Shown: positions 48,191-59,486 of the stretch, one piece after another | Layout: the number at the start of each line of letters is the position of its first letter | Numbering within the stretch: position 1 is the first letter of the stretch | NCBI GenBank assembly: GCA_025175895.1 | Contig: CM046000.1 | Location: 95,526,753-95,590,752 of the forward strand | Source of the DNA: Wurfbainia villosa | Lineage: Eukaryota > Streptophyta > Magnoliopsida > Zingiberales > Zingiberaceae | DNA: 64,000 nt | Reading direction: 5' to 3' | Position numbers and translations under genes: made by a program | Notes under the pieces: model-generated | Seen by the model: the letters and a program-made list of their open reading frames with translations, nothing else | What the model was told of the DNA's origin: nothing | Databases searched by the model: none

Positions 48191-48649
48191 TATTCCATGC
48201 TTAGATTTAATTATGTTTAGCATGCTTATGTAAATTTTATGCCATGCTTATGTTTCATTACGTACGTATGTTGATGATTAGTGTGGTTATGAAATACTTA
48301 TGCTATTTATGCTAGTATGCTCATGTTTTCTAATTGTTTGATGAAGTTTGTGGCTTTTGTGAGTAGGCAAGAATCTTACTAAGCTATATGCTTATAGTTT
48401 ATGTTGTCCATATACTACAGATAAAGGAAACATGAACTAGAGGAAGTAGCAGGAGGGGCTGAGTGTGTGTGATAGTGGCATGGTGGAAAAAGACCCTATT
48501 ACTCTCTGCTTTTATTTATATGCTCTATGAACAACTTAAGACATTTGCTTCCGCTTTTATGAATTGTGATTTATTAGTACCATGTTGGATGTTGCTTAGT
48601 TATGTTACTGTTCAATTACTTATGAAAGTTTGATATGATAGGACTCATG

Positions 48650-48850
48650 AATGGATCTTTATGTTATGCATGTTATAAAAGAAGTTATGATATGTTAACG
48701 TGCTAATTATGATTAGGATATGTGATGCACGTTATAAAGAAGATATGACATGTTAACATGCTAATTAGGTCTATGATATGTGATGCATGTTATAAAAGAG
48801 GATTATGTCATGTTAACATGCTTGATTAGGTAGACTGTGAAATGATCCAT
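48650..48850. repeat. Tandem array 5 in LTR J, unit about 58 bp
   Basis: Three to four copies with atgttataaaagaag, atgttaacatgct and aattag. Confidence 0.75.
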
Positions 48851-48914
48851 ATATGTTATGTTATAAAAAAAAAAGGTAGCGCCGCCCTGAGAGCAGATAA
48901 GGGCGGACGTTACA

Positions 48915-49545
48915 CCTAACCGCTAGTAGACCCGATATCTTGTTTGCGGTAGGTATGTGTGCAAGATACCAATCTTGTGCCAAAGAATCACATTTAGTAG
49001 TCGTTAAGAGAATTTTAAGATATATTAAAGGCACCCTAAATGTAGGACTTTGGTATCCTAGGACTAGGTCCTTTGAGTTGCTTGGTTATACCGATTCCGA
49101 TTATGTCGGTTGCAAATTGGATAGGAAGAGTACTAGTGGTGGATGCCAATTTCTTGGGTCCTCCCTAGTTAGTTGGAGTAGTAGGAAGCAACATTGTGTT
49201 GCTTTATCAACCACTGAAGCTGAATATGTGGCTATGGGTGGTTGTGTAGCTCAATTACTTTGGATGAGACATACTCTTGTGGACTATGAGATACACTACT
49301 CTAACATTAAAGTTTATTGTGATAATGTGAGTACCATCAACTTGACCAAAAATCTGGTACATCACTCTAGGACCAAGCACATTGAAGTGAAACATCACTT
49401 CATAAGAGATCATGTGGCAAGAGGGGACATTGAACTTAATTATGTAGAATCTAAGTCCAACCTTGCCGATATCTTCACCAAAGCTCTTCCCGAAACCGAA
49501 TTTTCATCATTAAGGAGAGAGCTTGGTATGTGCTTTGTAGAGTAA
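48915..49545 (+). pseudogene. Element A end of reverse transcriptase and RNase H
   Basis: Resumes as LTASRPDILFAVGMCARYQ straight after the solo LTR, then RNase H with DSDYVGCKLDRKSTSGG, STTEAEYVAM, CDNVSTINL, TKHIEVKHHFIRD and ADIFTKALPE. It ends at a natural stop after LGMCFVE (49543-49545). No stop or frameshift is visible in this part. Only the insertion and the upstream lesions make it a pseudogene. Confidence 0.94.
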
Positions 49546-50574
49546 AGGTCTAGGTTTGCATGATCCCATATTCATATGTTAGCCTTATACCTTGATGCAT
49601 CTCACAAAAGCCTTAAGAAACCTTGATTTTTGTATTGAGACACTTAGAAATATGTGAGATGATAGGGAAGGTGTACTTGACTCATCATGCTTGTTATGAT
49701 GCATTACTATGAGCCAATGACACACCTAGAGACATGAATACCTTATGGACCAATCATTGGGAAGGCTTGTATTCAAGTAATGAATACATAGCTCTAAGAA
49801 CATGGTTGGAAATTTCAAATCATATATATTTTAAACTATATTCATCATATTTTGAAAAACAGTTTTCAAGTGGAACACAAAAGTGATACAAAGTTTGTAA
49901 AAATCTTTAGAACTTTTGTTAAGTTCCAAGTTTGTATCAATCATGAAATCTGAAAAACATATATTTTTCAAACTATTTTTCCTTAATAAAGTATGATTCC
50001 AGAAACGTGTACGCAAAATTTCGTGATTTTTCGAGGCTTCTAGAATTTCTAATGCATTTCTGAAGATGGGCTGAAAAGGCTGAAATTTCGATTTCAGACG
50101 TATCAGTCGACTGGTTCAGAAACCAGTCGACTGATACACTGTATTTTCTGATAATTACCTCCATTTTCTGATATTTAGTGTATCCTCGATGTCCTAAAAC
50201 TATAGCATGATAATATTGAATATAAACAAAGTTTTAGGACTGTTTAATACAATGTTTTAGGGGGAGTTTCATAAATTATATTTTTTTCATCCCCAAACTT
50301 CCATTGTTGGTGCAAAGTTAGGACTTAATTTTTGAATTTTTGTTATGCTTTGCTTCAAATATTATTTACACATCATGAGGCATATCTTGGATTAAGGGGG
50401 AGCTTAATATCAATCTTATAACTTAGTCTAAGATACAACAATTTTAATTCTTTCATTTATGAATCCTTTTCTTTTTGATGTATGTCAAAGGGGGAGAAGG
50501 AATGTTTAAGTTAGAATTGAAAATATGATTATGCGTATCTTTAAAAGACCTAACTTAAATGATTGCCAAACATA
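49546..50574 (+). other. Element A 3' non-coding region
   Basis: About 1 kb between pol and the polypurine tract. SIRE-lineage elements sometimes carry an extra envelope-like frame here; none is present. The longest frames are about 60 codons without a signal peptide or membrane segment. It holds the hairpin at 50100-50137. Confidence 0.8.
50100..50137. repeat. Perfect 17-bp hairpin with GTCGAC in each arm
   Basis: GTATCAGTCGACTGGTT, loop caga, then the exact complement of the arm. Each arm contains the same TCAGTCGACTG core found in the LTR palindromes. Confidence 0.95.
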
Positions 50575-50588
50575 AAAAAGGGGGAGAT
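50574..50588 (+). other. Element A polypurine tract
   Basis: aaaaaagggggagat immediately before TGTTGG of the 3' LTR. Confidence 0.9.
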
Positions 50589-51969
50589 TGTTGGTCCAAC
50601 AATGCTCCAAGCATTTATATGTTTTGATGTTTGGATAATCATCTAAGTTAGGCAATGTTTTGTGATCTAATTACGAACATGTTTAAGTGACAGGGAAATC
50701 CAAGGATGAAGACTTGGTAAAAGAGAAGTTCAAGTATAATCTTGGCATGGAAAGTCCAAGGGACGGACTTGGCAGCATAGGACCAAGCTTGTAGTCTTGG
50801 CAGCGTAAAGTCCAAGTGAACATTGGCAAAGGAAGACCAAGTATGATCTTGGCAAAGGAAGTCCAAGGGATGGGCTTGGCAGCGTAAGACCAAGCTTGTA
50901 GTCTTGGCAGCGTAAAGTCCAAGTGAACCTTGGAAAAGGAAGTCCAAAGTAAGGTCTTGGCAGCATAAGTCTAAGCTTGTAGTCTTGGCGACGTAAAGTC
51001 CAAGCATTTGGCAACCCATGATATGACGAAACCGAAGGAAGCTCTTGGAAGCAAAGCGCAAAGGATGAACAAGTCGCGGACTCGGAGGGATCCTGGAGGC
51101 GCAAGGCTTAATGAGGAGCTAGAAGGTTGATTCTAGGTCTAGGGTATAAAATCAAGTATGAATTACTCATACTTGATGAGTATCGATCGGCCCGATCGAT
51201 GTATCGATTGATTGGTCGGTGCTCGTGAGTCGAGGTGAATCACGACCATCGATCGGCTGCTTTAACGATGTGATCGTGATGTTGCAATCGATCGACTACC
51301 AGCGATGCGATCGGTGATCAGCGCAAATCTGACGAGCCAGAATATAGTCGCGCCCAGGCTGCGGCATACGATCACTCGATTGATCACTCCATCAGTCGAC
51401 TGATGGAGGGATCAGTCGACTGATCACTTGGCCGTTGGAAATTGCGGCTACGAATCTCTGCGAAGATTGTGGTTTAGAAGCCATTGGCTTCGGCGGCAGT
51501 CAACTGATGGTAAGCATCAGTCGACTGATCGAAGTCCAACGGGAAAAATATCCCCTCTTCTATAAAAAGGGGCCTTGGGGAGGTTGGTGAAGTTAGTGCT
51601 CTCATTCCTAGCTATACCCTCGTTCTCACCAAGCTTTCCCAAGTGCTTTAGTGATTCTAAACCTCCTCTTCTCTAGATTTTAATCTTCCATCATTGTAAA
51701 GAAGAGGAGAGCATTATAAGAAAAGGTTTCTCCACCTTGGTTCATCCAAAGGAGGTTTTAGTGAAGATTGGCTAGGGCTAATCCACCTTATGGATTGCCA
51801 TGGAGTAGGAGCGTCATCTCCGAACCACGTACATCGGGTGTTAGCATTGCTTTCATTGTTTTCTCATTCGTATTCTGATTTGTATTTGTATTTCTTCCGC
51901 TGATGTATTTGTAGAAACGAAGAAAGGCTAATCACCCCCCCCCCTCTAGCCATTCCAAAGATCCTAACA
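50589..51969 (+). repeat. Element A 3' LTR
   Basis: 1381 bp, TGTTGGTCCAACAATGC to GATCCTAACA, followed by TSD caatc. Nearly identical to the 5' LTR except between about 51184 and 51367, where it is so different that alignment needs many small gaps. Possible TATA box at 51561-51568. Confidence 0.95.
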
Positions 51970-52459
51970 CAATCTTGGTCCCGCCTATCACAACTTGGGT
52001 GAGAATAAGCTCAATTAGATTGAGTAAAACTAGGTAACTCAATTGGATCGAGTAAAACTATAGACATATTCCAACCATTGGAAAGGTAGGATAAGGTTAC
52101 ATTTACACTAAATCTTGGGCGATTTAGCCAAAGCTAACTCAAGGTCTTTTGTAAATGTGGATCTTGATCCTATAAACAAGAGTTGAATAGAGATGTAATC
52201 GGTAATTTGTTACCTACCGATCATACTAAGTCTTGGGCGATTTAGCCAAAGTTCACTCAAGGCGTAGTATGATGTGGATCTTGTCTCGCGAGAATTATAG
52301 CTAGTTTGTATGAATCTAGTAATGTGGTTTGACCACATCCATGACTCAATTCTACAAAAGTCCTATAATTCAGTGGGTGCATCATTTGATTAAAGGTCTA
52401 ATTAAATGATAAATGGAATATGATATTAATTTTCTGCATTGTGTATGTTGTAGATTACC
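51970..52459 (+). other. Element G leader, second part
   Basis: No gene. Two copies of cttgggcgatttagccaaag, each able to form a short hairpin, lie at about 52123 and 52231 in repeated surroundings of about 120 bases that end gtggatcttg. Confidence 0.75.
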
Positions 52460-54240
52460 ATGTCGACAAACACAAACACTCTCTCCCTGTGTTCTGTCCT
52501 TCAGAAGGACAAGCTCAATGAAGGAAATTTCCTGGACTGATACAGGAATTTGAGAATCATTCTCACCCAAGAAAGAAAAACTGTACGTCCTAGAGCAGCC
52601 CATTTCGGAGGCACCTCCTACTACTGCCTCGTGAGCTGACTGAGATGCTTACAAGAAGCATCAAGATGATGCATTAGATGTATCATGCCTCATGCTCGCG
52701 ACCATGAACTCTGAGCTTCAGAAGCAACACGAGTTCATGAATGCTTTTGATATTGTTGAAGATCTTTGTCAACTGTATCAAGGATAAGCTAGGCACGAGA
52801 GATACGAGATCTCTAAAGCACTATTTTAGTCCAAAATGCAAGATGAGACTCCCGTAGGTCCATATGTACTCAAGATGATTGCGTACATAGAAAACCTACA
52901 GAGGTTGGGGTTCCCACTTGGCCAAGAGCTGGCCACTGACTTGATCTTGCAATCTTTGCCACAAAGCTACAATCAATTTGTAATGAATTACAACATGAAT
53001 GAAATTGATAAGCCACTGCCTGAGATGCTTAGCATGTTGAGAACTACTGAGCTTAACCTTAAGAAGGAAAAACCTGACTCCATTTTGATGGTGCAAAAGA
53101 AGAAAGTCAAGGGCAAGCCTAAAGGTAAGGGAAAATCCCAAGCCAAGGGCAAAGGCAAGGCACTGAAACCGAAAGGAGGGGTGGCCAAGGAAGGGACTTG
53201 CTTCCACTATAAGGAAGCTGGACACTGGAAGCGTAACTGCAAAACATACCTGAAAGATCTTAAGAAGAAGAGAAGTGAGACTTCTACTTTAGGTATAAAT
53301 GTTATAGAAGTCAATCTATCTATTTCTTCATCATGGGTATTAGATACCGGATGTGCATCTCACATTTGTACCAATGTGCAGGCGCTGACAAATAGCAGGG
53401 CATTGACGAAGGGCGAGGTGGACCTACAAGTAGGCAATGGAGCAAGGGTTGTTGCTATTGCTGTAGGAACTTATTTTCTATCTCTGCCCTCTGTGCTTGT
53501 ACTAGAACTAGATGAATGTTGTTATGTGCCTGCTTTGACTAAGAACATAATTTCAGTTTCTTGTTTGGACAAGAAAGGTTTTTCATTTATAATAAAGAAC
53601 AAATGTTGTTCAGTTTATTTAAATGATATATTCTATTGTAGTGCACCTCTAATGAATGGACTCTATATTCTAGACTTAGAGAGCCCCATCTATAACATAA
53701 ATACCAAAAGGTTCAAGTCAAATGAGTTAAACCAAACCTATCTCTGGCATTGTCGCTTAGGTCACATAAATGAGAGTCGCTTATCCCAGCTCCATAAAGA
53801 TGGGTTGTTGGACTCATTTGATTTTGAATCATATGAGACATGCCAGTCTTGCCTTCTAGGCATGATGACCAAGACTCCCTTTAGTGGACACAGCGAAAGA
53901 GCAACAAACTTGTTAGGACTTATACATAGTTATGTATGTGGCCCTTTCATTGTTGCTGCTAGAGGTGGTTATATGTACTTCATTACATTTACTGATGAAT
54001 TCAGTAGATATGGTTATGTGTATATGACGACACATAAGTCAGAATCCTTTGAAAAGTTCAAAGAATTCAAGAATGAAGTACAAAACTAGCTTGGAAAAAG
54101 TATTAAGATACTTCGATCAGATCGTGATGGTGAATACCTTAGCCATGAGTTTTGTGACTATCTAGCTGAGTGTGAGATTCTATCCCAACTCACTCCTCCT
54201 AGAACACCACAGTGGAATGGTGTATACAAAAGGAGAAATC
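52460..54240 (+). pseudogene. Element G gag, protease and first part of integrase
   Basis: The ATG at 52460 opens MSTNTNTLSL. Soon the Trp of the LTGPNFLDW-type motif is a stop (tga near 52540), and frameshifts follow until about 52836. From there one frame reads to 54089. Its zinc knuckle at 53199-53240 is CFHYKEAGHWKRNC, the second Cys being Tyr (53208-53210). Protease is WVLDTGCASHICTN. The GAG-pre-integrase region has WHCRLGHINESR. The integrase has LRSDRDGEY (Gly changed to Asp after the catalytic Asp) after a stop near 54090, and PQWNGVYKRRNR, in which the third catalytic residue (Glu of SERRNR) appears as Lys. It ends at the deletion junction. Confidence 0.9.
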
Positions 54241-55101
54241 GTAGAGATAGATCTAAGAGATTGGTTGGCCTAAGTCAGAGTACATATATTGACGCGGTAT
54301 TACTACGGTTTGCCATGCAGAATTCCAAGAAGGGACTTCTGCCGATGTCACATGGTGTGAGTCTTTCGAAGACTCAAAGTCCCTCTTCTAGAGAGGGGAG
54401 AGACCGCATGGATAAGATCCCTTATGCATCTACTATAGGATCTATCATGTACGCCATGCTATGTACTCATCCTGATGTCTCGTATGCTTTGAGCATGATT
54501 AGTAGATACCAGTCAAATCCAGGTGAGCATCACTGGATAGCAGTCAAGAATATTCTTAAGTACTTGAGAAGGACCAAAGAATATTTCTTGATATTTGGAG
54601 GCGATGAGGAGCTAGTTGTAAAGGGCTACAGCGATGTCAGCTTCCAAACTGACCAGGATGATTATATATCGCAGTCAGGGTTCATGTTTTGCTTGAATGG
54701 TGGTGCTGTGAGCTGGAAGAGTTCGAAGCAGGACACAGTTGTTGATTCTACAACAGAGGATGAGTATATTATTGCATCAGAGGCAACAAAGGAGGCAGTT
54801 TGGATCCGCAAGTTCATTACTGAGCTTGGGGTGGTTCCTAGCATAGCAGATCTTATAGAGCTCTATTGTGACAATAATGGATTGATTGCGTAGGCTAAGG
54901 AACCTCGCTCACACCACCAGACCAAACATATACTACGGCGCTTCCATCTCATTCGAGAGATTATCGATAGAGATGTGAAGATTTGCAGAGTACCCACAGA
55001 TGCTAACATCGCAGATCCCTTGACAAAGTCTTTGGCACAGAAAAAGCATGATGGTCACACTAGGTCATTGGGTATTAGATACTACAGTGATTGGCGCTAG
55101 T
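54241..55101 (+). pseudogene. Element G reverse transcriptase C-terminal end and RNase H after internal deletion
   Basis: Directly after RRNR of integrase the sequence reads RDRSKRLVGLSQSTYIDAV, a late reverse transcriptase block. The YVDD region and all preceding RT blocks are gone, about 1.3 kb relative to element C. The frame goes on through RNase H (QSGFMFCLNGGAVSWKSSKQ, TEDEYIIAS, CDNNGLIA, then a tag stop at about 54891). After that stop it continues as AKEPRSHHQTKHILRRFHLIREI and ADPLTKSLAQ to a stop near 55100. Confidence 0.9.
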
Positions 55102-55114
55102 GCTAGTGGAAGAT

Positions 55115-55583
55115 TGTTTGTGAAAGCCCTAGAGCCAATCATGTGATGATTGTTGTATAGACTTTGTTATCTCATATTCCTATTAATAAAGGCATGGTAA
55201 TTATACTTGTATTGGTGCCAAATAACTAAGTATAATAACGTCCTTGAGTAGAAGGTTCTTATCTATATCTATCAATTGGTTGAATCGATAATGAGATGAT
55301 ATAGAGAACACTACTCTTAATCATTCCTAGTCAAGTATTAACATTCAGTGACAATGTTAATGCAAAGAAACTAGCATGTAGGTGAACTCAATGACTTGAT
55401 CTCACAAGTCATGGATATGTGATTTCAAATTGACACCTGGGTATGCATTGGAGAATGTATACTGAATGACCCACCATGAGAAAGTATCATGGATCGTTAT
55501 ATGAGTGTCATATACTTTCTCATGTGACTATTAGTATGACTATTAGTCCTTGGACCTAAAGTCACCATGGTTTCCTACATAGG
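55115..55583 (+). repeat. Element G 3' LTR, first 469 bases
   Basis: Starts TGTTTGTGAAAGCCCTAG after a purine tract (tagtggaagat). It matches the first 470 bases of the 5' LTR closely until element H cuts in. Confidence 0.9.
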
Positions 55584-56687
55584 TGTTGGATCGAGCGGAT
55601 CGCGAGAGGGGGGGGGGTGAATAGCGATAAAACTTTTTGTACGAATTCGTTCGAGTAGACAATTAAACGCAGTGGATGATAAATGAGACAAGAAGATTTT
55701 ATACTTGGTTCGTAGCCTTCGGCTACTACTCCAAGACCCTAGTGGTCCTTGACCACGCATGGAGGGCAAAACACTAAACGAACTCCTCCTCGTTGGAGGT
55801 AAGAGTTGATCGAATACAAGAAATCACAAAAGCTTGAGGTAGAGGGACACTCCCCCTCTCCTCGTTACGATAAAAACTCCGAGACAATAATATGAAAGGA
55901 GATAAACTGAATTGAAGCTTATACCGACGAAAAATATAAACACTTAAACTTAGAGCGTCGGAGAAGTAGCACTTCGTTGTCGGAGAGTTGCAACGTTGCG
56001 GAGCCTTTTGGGAACTTAGAATTGATGAGAAAACCCTAGGAGAGACCCTCCTTTTATAGCCTTTGAGCCCTTCTCGAGAGGAACTTCAGCCAATGAGATT
56101 TGAGCACTAATCCCCTTGAAATGAGGTGATAAACCTTGACTCCTCGAAGCTGATCCTTGACCAACAGTCGACTGATGACCATCATCAGTCGACTGATGGC
56201 AACATCAGTCGAATACTGACCATAGGTAGTCGACTGATGGACGGTAGTCGAGTCCTCCAAGCTGGCAGTCAACTGATGCTAGCTGCAAGTCAAAATTAGC
56301 TTAACAAAAATACTATTTCGACGGCCGTCGACCGTCCGATCTCTACCTAGACCATCCATGGGATGTCTTTGGTCGGATCTATGCTTATGACCATCCCCAT
56401 AAGGAGGATATGACCTCTTTTACGCTCACACACACACGAGCTTACCTCGATACTTACTGTGTCGCTTTCTCTTACGGCCATCCACTCGATTCCTTCGGCT
56501 TCCTTCGAAATCACTCGAGTGTCGCCCGACCACCGTGCCTTCCTCCGAGTGTGGCTAGTCTTCAGCTCCAGCGTTGACACTTTTTTGCACACTCGATTTA
56601 GCTCGTGAGATAACAATATGAGCTTAACTTTGTATTGTTTGCTATAATCAAAACTCAAATTTGACTTAGGTGCCTACTGCACCAACA
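55584..56687 (-). repeat. Element H 3' LTR
   Basis: 1104 bp. On the minus strand it starts TGTTGGTGCAGTAGGC at 56687 and ends GCTCGATCCAACA at 55584, after the C-run and CTC. A TATA box (ctataaaag on the minus strand) is at 56051-56059. About seven cagtcgactg-type motifs, two of them in tcatcagtcgactgatg, cluster at 56165-56280. Confidence 0.93.
56051..56059 (-). promoter_or_regulatory. TATA box of element H 3' LTR
   Basis: ggctataaaaggagg on the minus strand; the same box is at 63586-63594 in the 5' LTR. Confidence 0.65.
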
Positions 56688-57671
56688 ATCTCCCCCTTTT
56701 TGATCTTTGGCAAACCGCCATACAAAGTTAAGAAAATAATATGCATGAGAAACAAGAATAATAAAGATTATGTAGGAGTAGTAAGGATTTTCTTCAAGTA
56801 CTCCCCCTTGAGGAAACCTCCCCCTTGACCGAGGGTGAGTCTTGAAAGAAGATCTTAGTCCTCCCCCTTGATGGTTGCTATTTAGGAAGAGTTTAAGTAA
56901 TTAACATTACTTAAAGTTGGCCTTAGTAAAATGTTTAAGTTAAGAGGACTTCTTGACATGGCCCTTTCTCCCCCATTCTTAAGTAAAGCATTAACGTTTG
57001 GCCATAGTATTAAAAATAAGTTTAAGTTAAGAACTCTCTTAACTTGGCCTTTTTACTCAAACAAGTTAAGATGCACAAATTAAAGTTAAGTAATTTTTCA
57101 AAACTTAAAGTTAAGTAAACATTTACTTAACTTTTGGCCATGTGAATAAGTATGAAGTGAGTTAAGTTATCAAAAAATTTGATATTGATCCCTTAACTTT
57201 GGCCTTTTTCTCCCCCTTTGCCATATATCGAAAAGAATGGGGGTGTGTAAAAAAAATATAGGTATTAAATTTAAAGTCTAAGCATGTTCCATATTATTTT
57301 GAAAATAATATACTGAAAATAAGCTCATCTATAAAATGTTCGACTCTTATTTGACTTGATTGATATGAAAGATCAACAAGTCCTGGTCAGAGTCAGTTAA
57401 ATATATATGATTATACTCTGTGGTTCATGGCGATGCACTAGCTCTACATCTGGAATCAGGAGTAAGATCCTAATATCTCATTCCCATCTACGTGGCTAAG
57501 TACACAAATACATTAGTCCTATGTGTTGTGAGATGTATTGGCTCCTTAAATCTATAAGTGCATGATATCTAAGGTATGTCCTATGCTAGTTCCATAAAAA
57601 TGAACAGTAAGAAATAGTAATAAGAAAATATACTTTGTAAGTTCCTATTCTACTACGCACATGCCTAATTT
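56688..57671 (-). other. Element H 3' non-coding region
   Basis: Polypurine tract (aaaaagggggagat on the minus strand) at 56688-56702, then about 1 kb with no gene. Between 56880 and 57190 short blocks such as aagttaagtaa and ttaacttggcc repeat irregularly. No envelope-like frame. Confidence 0.75.
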
Positions 57672-59486
57672 TCATCTTAATAGACTAAATTCGGCTTCGG
57701 GTAGGTGTTTAGTAAATAGGTCTGCCAAGTTGGACTTTGATTCGACGTATTCGAGTTGTATGGCTCCGTTGGCCACATGTTCTTGAATGAAATGGTGTTT
57801 GACCTCTATATGTTTGGTCATAGAATGACATATCAGATTCTTAGTTAGGTTAATTGAGCTAATGTTATCTACGTGGAGTTTAGTGTTCGTAAAGTCTAAC
57901 TTAACGTCTCGGAGAGTGTGCTTCATCCAAAGAAGCTGAGTGACACACTCACCCATCGCGATGTATTCGGCTTCGGTGGTAGATAAGGCACCACAGTGTT
58001 GCTTCCTACTGCACCAACTCACTAGACTCGAGCCGAGAAGTTGACAACAACCACTCGTACTCTTTCTATGGAGCTGACTACCGGCATAGTCCGAGTCAGA
58101 GTAGCCAGTTAGTTCGAACTCGGTAGATCTAGGGTACAAAATACCGACATTAAGTGTACCCTTTAGATATCTAAGGATACGCTTGACTAGAGTTAGGTGA
58201 GACTCCTTGGCACAGGTTTGGAACCTTGCGCACATACTTACTGCAAATAAGATATTAGGTCGGCTTATAGTTAAGTAAAGGAGACTCCCTATTATGCTCC
58301 TATAGTATTTTAAATCGATTGAATTTCCTATTACATCTTCTTCTATATTTACATTCGTTGCCATTGAGGTATTAATAATTTTAGCATCTTGCATTCCAAA
58401 GCGTTTAATTAATTCCCTAGTATATTTGCGTTGATGTAGGTATATTCCATCTTTAGTTTGTTTAATTTGTAGACCTAAGAAGAAACTCAAATCACCTACT
58501 AAATTCATTTCAAATTCACTTTCCATAAGTGAAATGAATTCATTTAGTAGGATCGAGTTGGTGGTTCCGAAGATGATATCATCTACGTAGAATTGAGCTA
58601 TGAATATGTCTTTACCTACGGTTTTTACGAAAAGGGTTGGGTCAACTACACCTTAGTTAAATCCTTTGGACTTAAGATAAATTGAAAGCCTCTCGTACCA
58701 AGCTCGAGGAGCTTGATTAAGTCCATAGAGATCTTTCATTAACCTAAGGATATGGTCGGGTTTATTTAGGCTTTCGAAACCAGGTTGTTGACTAACATAA
58801 ACCTCCTCTTTAATATATCCATTCAAGAATGCTGACTTCACATCCATTTGAAACAACTTAAATTCTCGATGTGCAGCATATGCTAATAACATTCGAATGA
58901 ACTCTAATCTAGCTACTGGGGCATAGGACTCGTCGTAATCTAAACCTTCGACTTGACTAAATCCTTTAGCGACTAATCTAGCTTTATTTCTAACTACTCC
59001 ACCTTTATCATCAAGTTTGTTTCTAAACACCCACCTTGTTCCAACGATTGTTTTATCTTTAGGTGGTGGTACTAATTCCCATACTTTGTTCCTAGTGAAT
59101 TGAACCAGCTCTTCTTGCATTGTAATAATCTAATCGGGATCAAGAAGAGCTTGGTCAATAGTTTTGGGTTCAATTTTGGAAATCAAGGAGATTTGACTAA
59201 GGTTTCTGTATGAGGCTCTAGTTTGAACCCCTAGGCTTGGATCACCTATCACTTGGTCGATAGAATGATTCATTTGAGTCCTAGTTTGATTTGGGTTTGA
59301 GTAATCTACCACTTGGTCGATAGAATGATTTGGTTGACTTAAGTTAGGATTAATACTAGACGTGATCTCCGGATCGGAGTTGAGTCTGGTATGAATCGGC
59401 TCGCTAATTGGAGTAGCCGGTGATTTTGTAGGTTCGTGTCCTTCATCAAACACTACATTGATAGTCCTCGACTCTAAGGGTGTCAT
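57672..59486 (-). pseudogene. Element H integrase-RT linker, reverse transcriptase and RNase H
   Basis: One minus-strand frame from 59486 to the end, interrupted only by single stops: at 59130 (Trp of the LLDPDW motif is tag), at 58653 (after SKGFN), and near the C-terminus at about 57680. Reverse transcriptase has RWVFRNKLDD, YDESYAPVARLEF, MDVKSAFLNGYI and an intact YVDD at 58578-58589. RNase H has SDYAGSQLHRKSTSG, STTEAEYIAM, VDNISSINL (usually CDN) and ADLFTKHLPE. It follows the integrase by a frameshift near 59470. Confidence 0.93.

Larger units (their letters stand above)
45676..48914 (+). mobile_element. Solo LTR J, 3.2 kb, probably Ty3/gypsy (Tekay/Del-type chromovirus)
   Basis: Starts TGTAACACCCC and ends GGGCGGACGTTACA, with inverted ends TGTAAC/GTTACA and a perfect 5-bp duplication cctaa (45671-45675 and 48915-48919). 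It carries no primer-binding site, polypurine tract or protein-coding domain, so it is a solo LTR formed by LTR-LTR recombination. The ends and unusual length are like LTRs of Tekay/Del chromoviruses; that family call is inference. Its orientation follows the TGTAACACC start. At least five different tandem arrays fill most of it. Confidence 0.85.
40175..51969 (+). mobile_element. Element A: SIRE-like Ty1/copia retrotransposon, plus strand, complete with TSD
   Basis: LTRs of about 1.36-1.38 kb bound the element, and the 5-bp duplication caatc is perfect. It has a canonical primer-binding site, gag, protease, integrase, RT (split by a 3.2 kb solo LTR), RNase H, a 1 kb 3' non-coding part, and a polypurine tract. 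Without the solo LTR it is about 8.55 kb. One of the two best preserved copies in the window. Confidence 0.96.
37198..55583 (+). mobile_element. Element G: Angela-like Ty1/copia retrotransposon, plus strand, deletion derivative
   Basis: The 5' LTR (37198-39003), primer-binding site and part of the leader are followed by the insertion of element A. The rest of the leader, gag, protease, part of integrase, the end of reverse transcriptase, RNase H and the start of the 3' LTR (55115-55583) come after it. The 3' LTR is cut by element H; its remainder must lie outside the window. About 1.3 kb of integrase and reverse transcriptase is deleted. Confidence 0.9.

Noticed and set aside
49546..50574. 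Envelope-like frame downstream of pol in the SIRE-like element A
   Set aside because: No frame longer than about 60 codons, no signal peptide or membrane segment, and the same holds for H.
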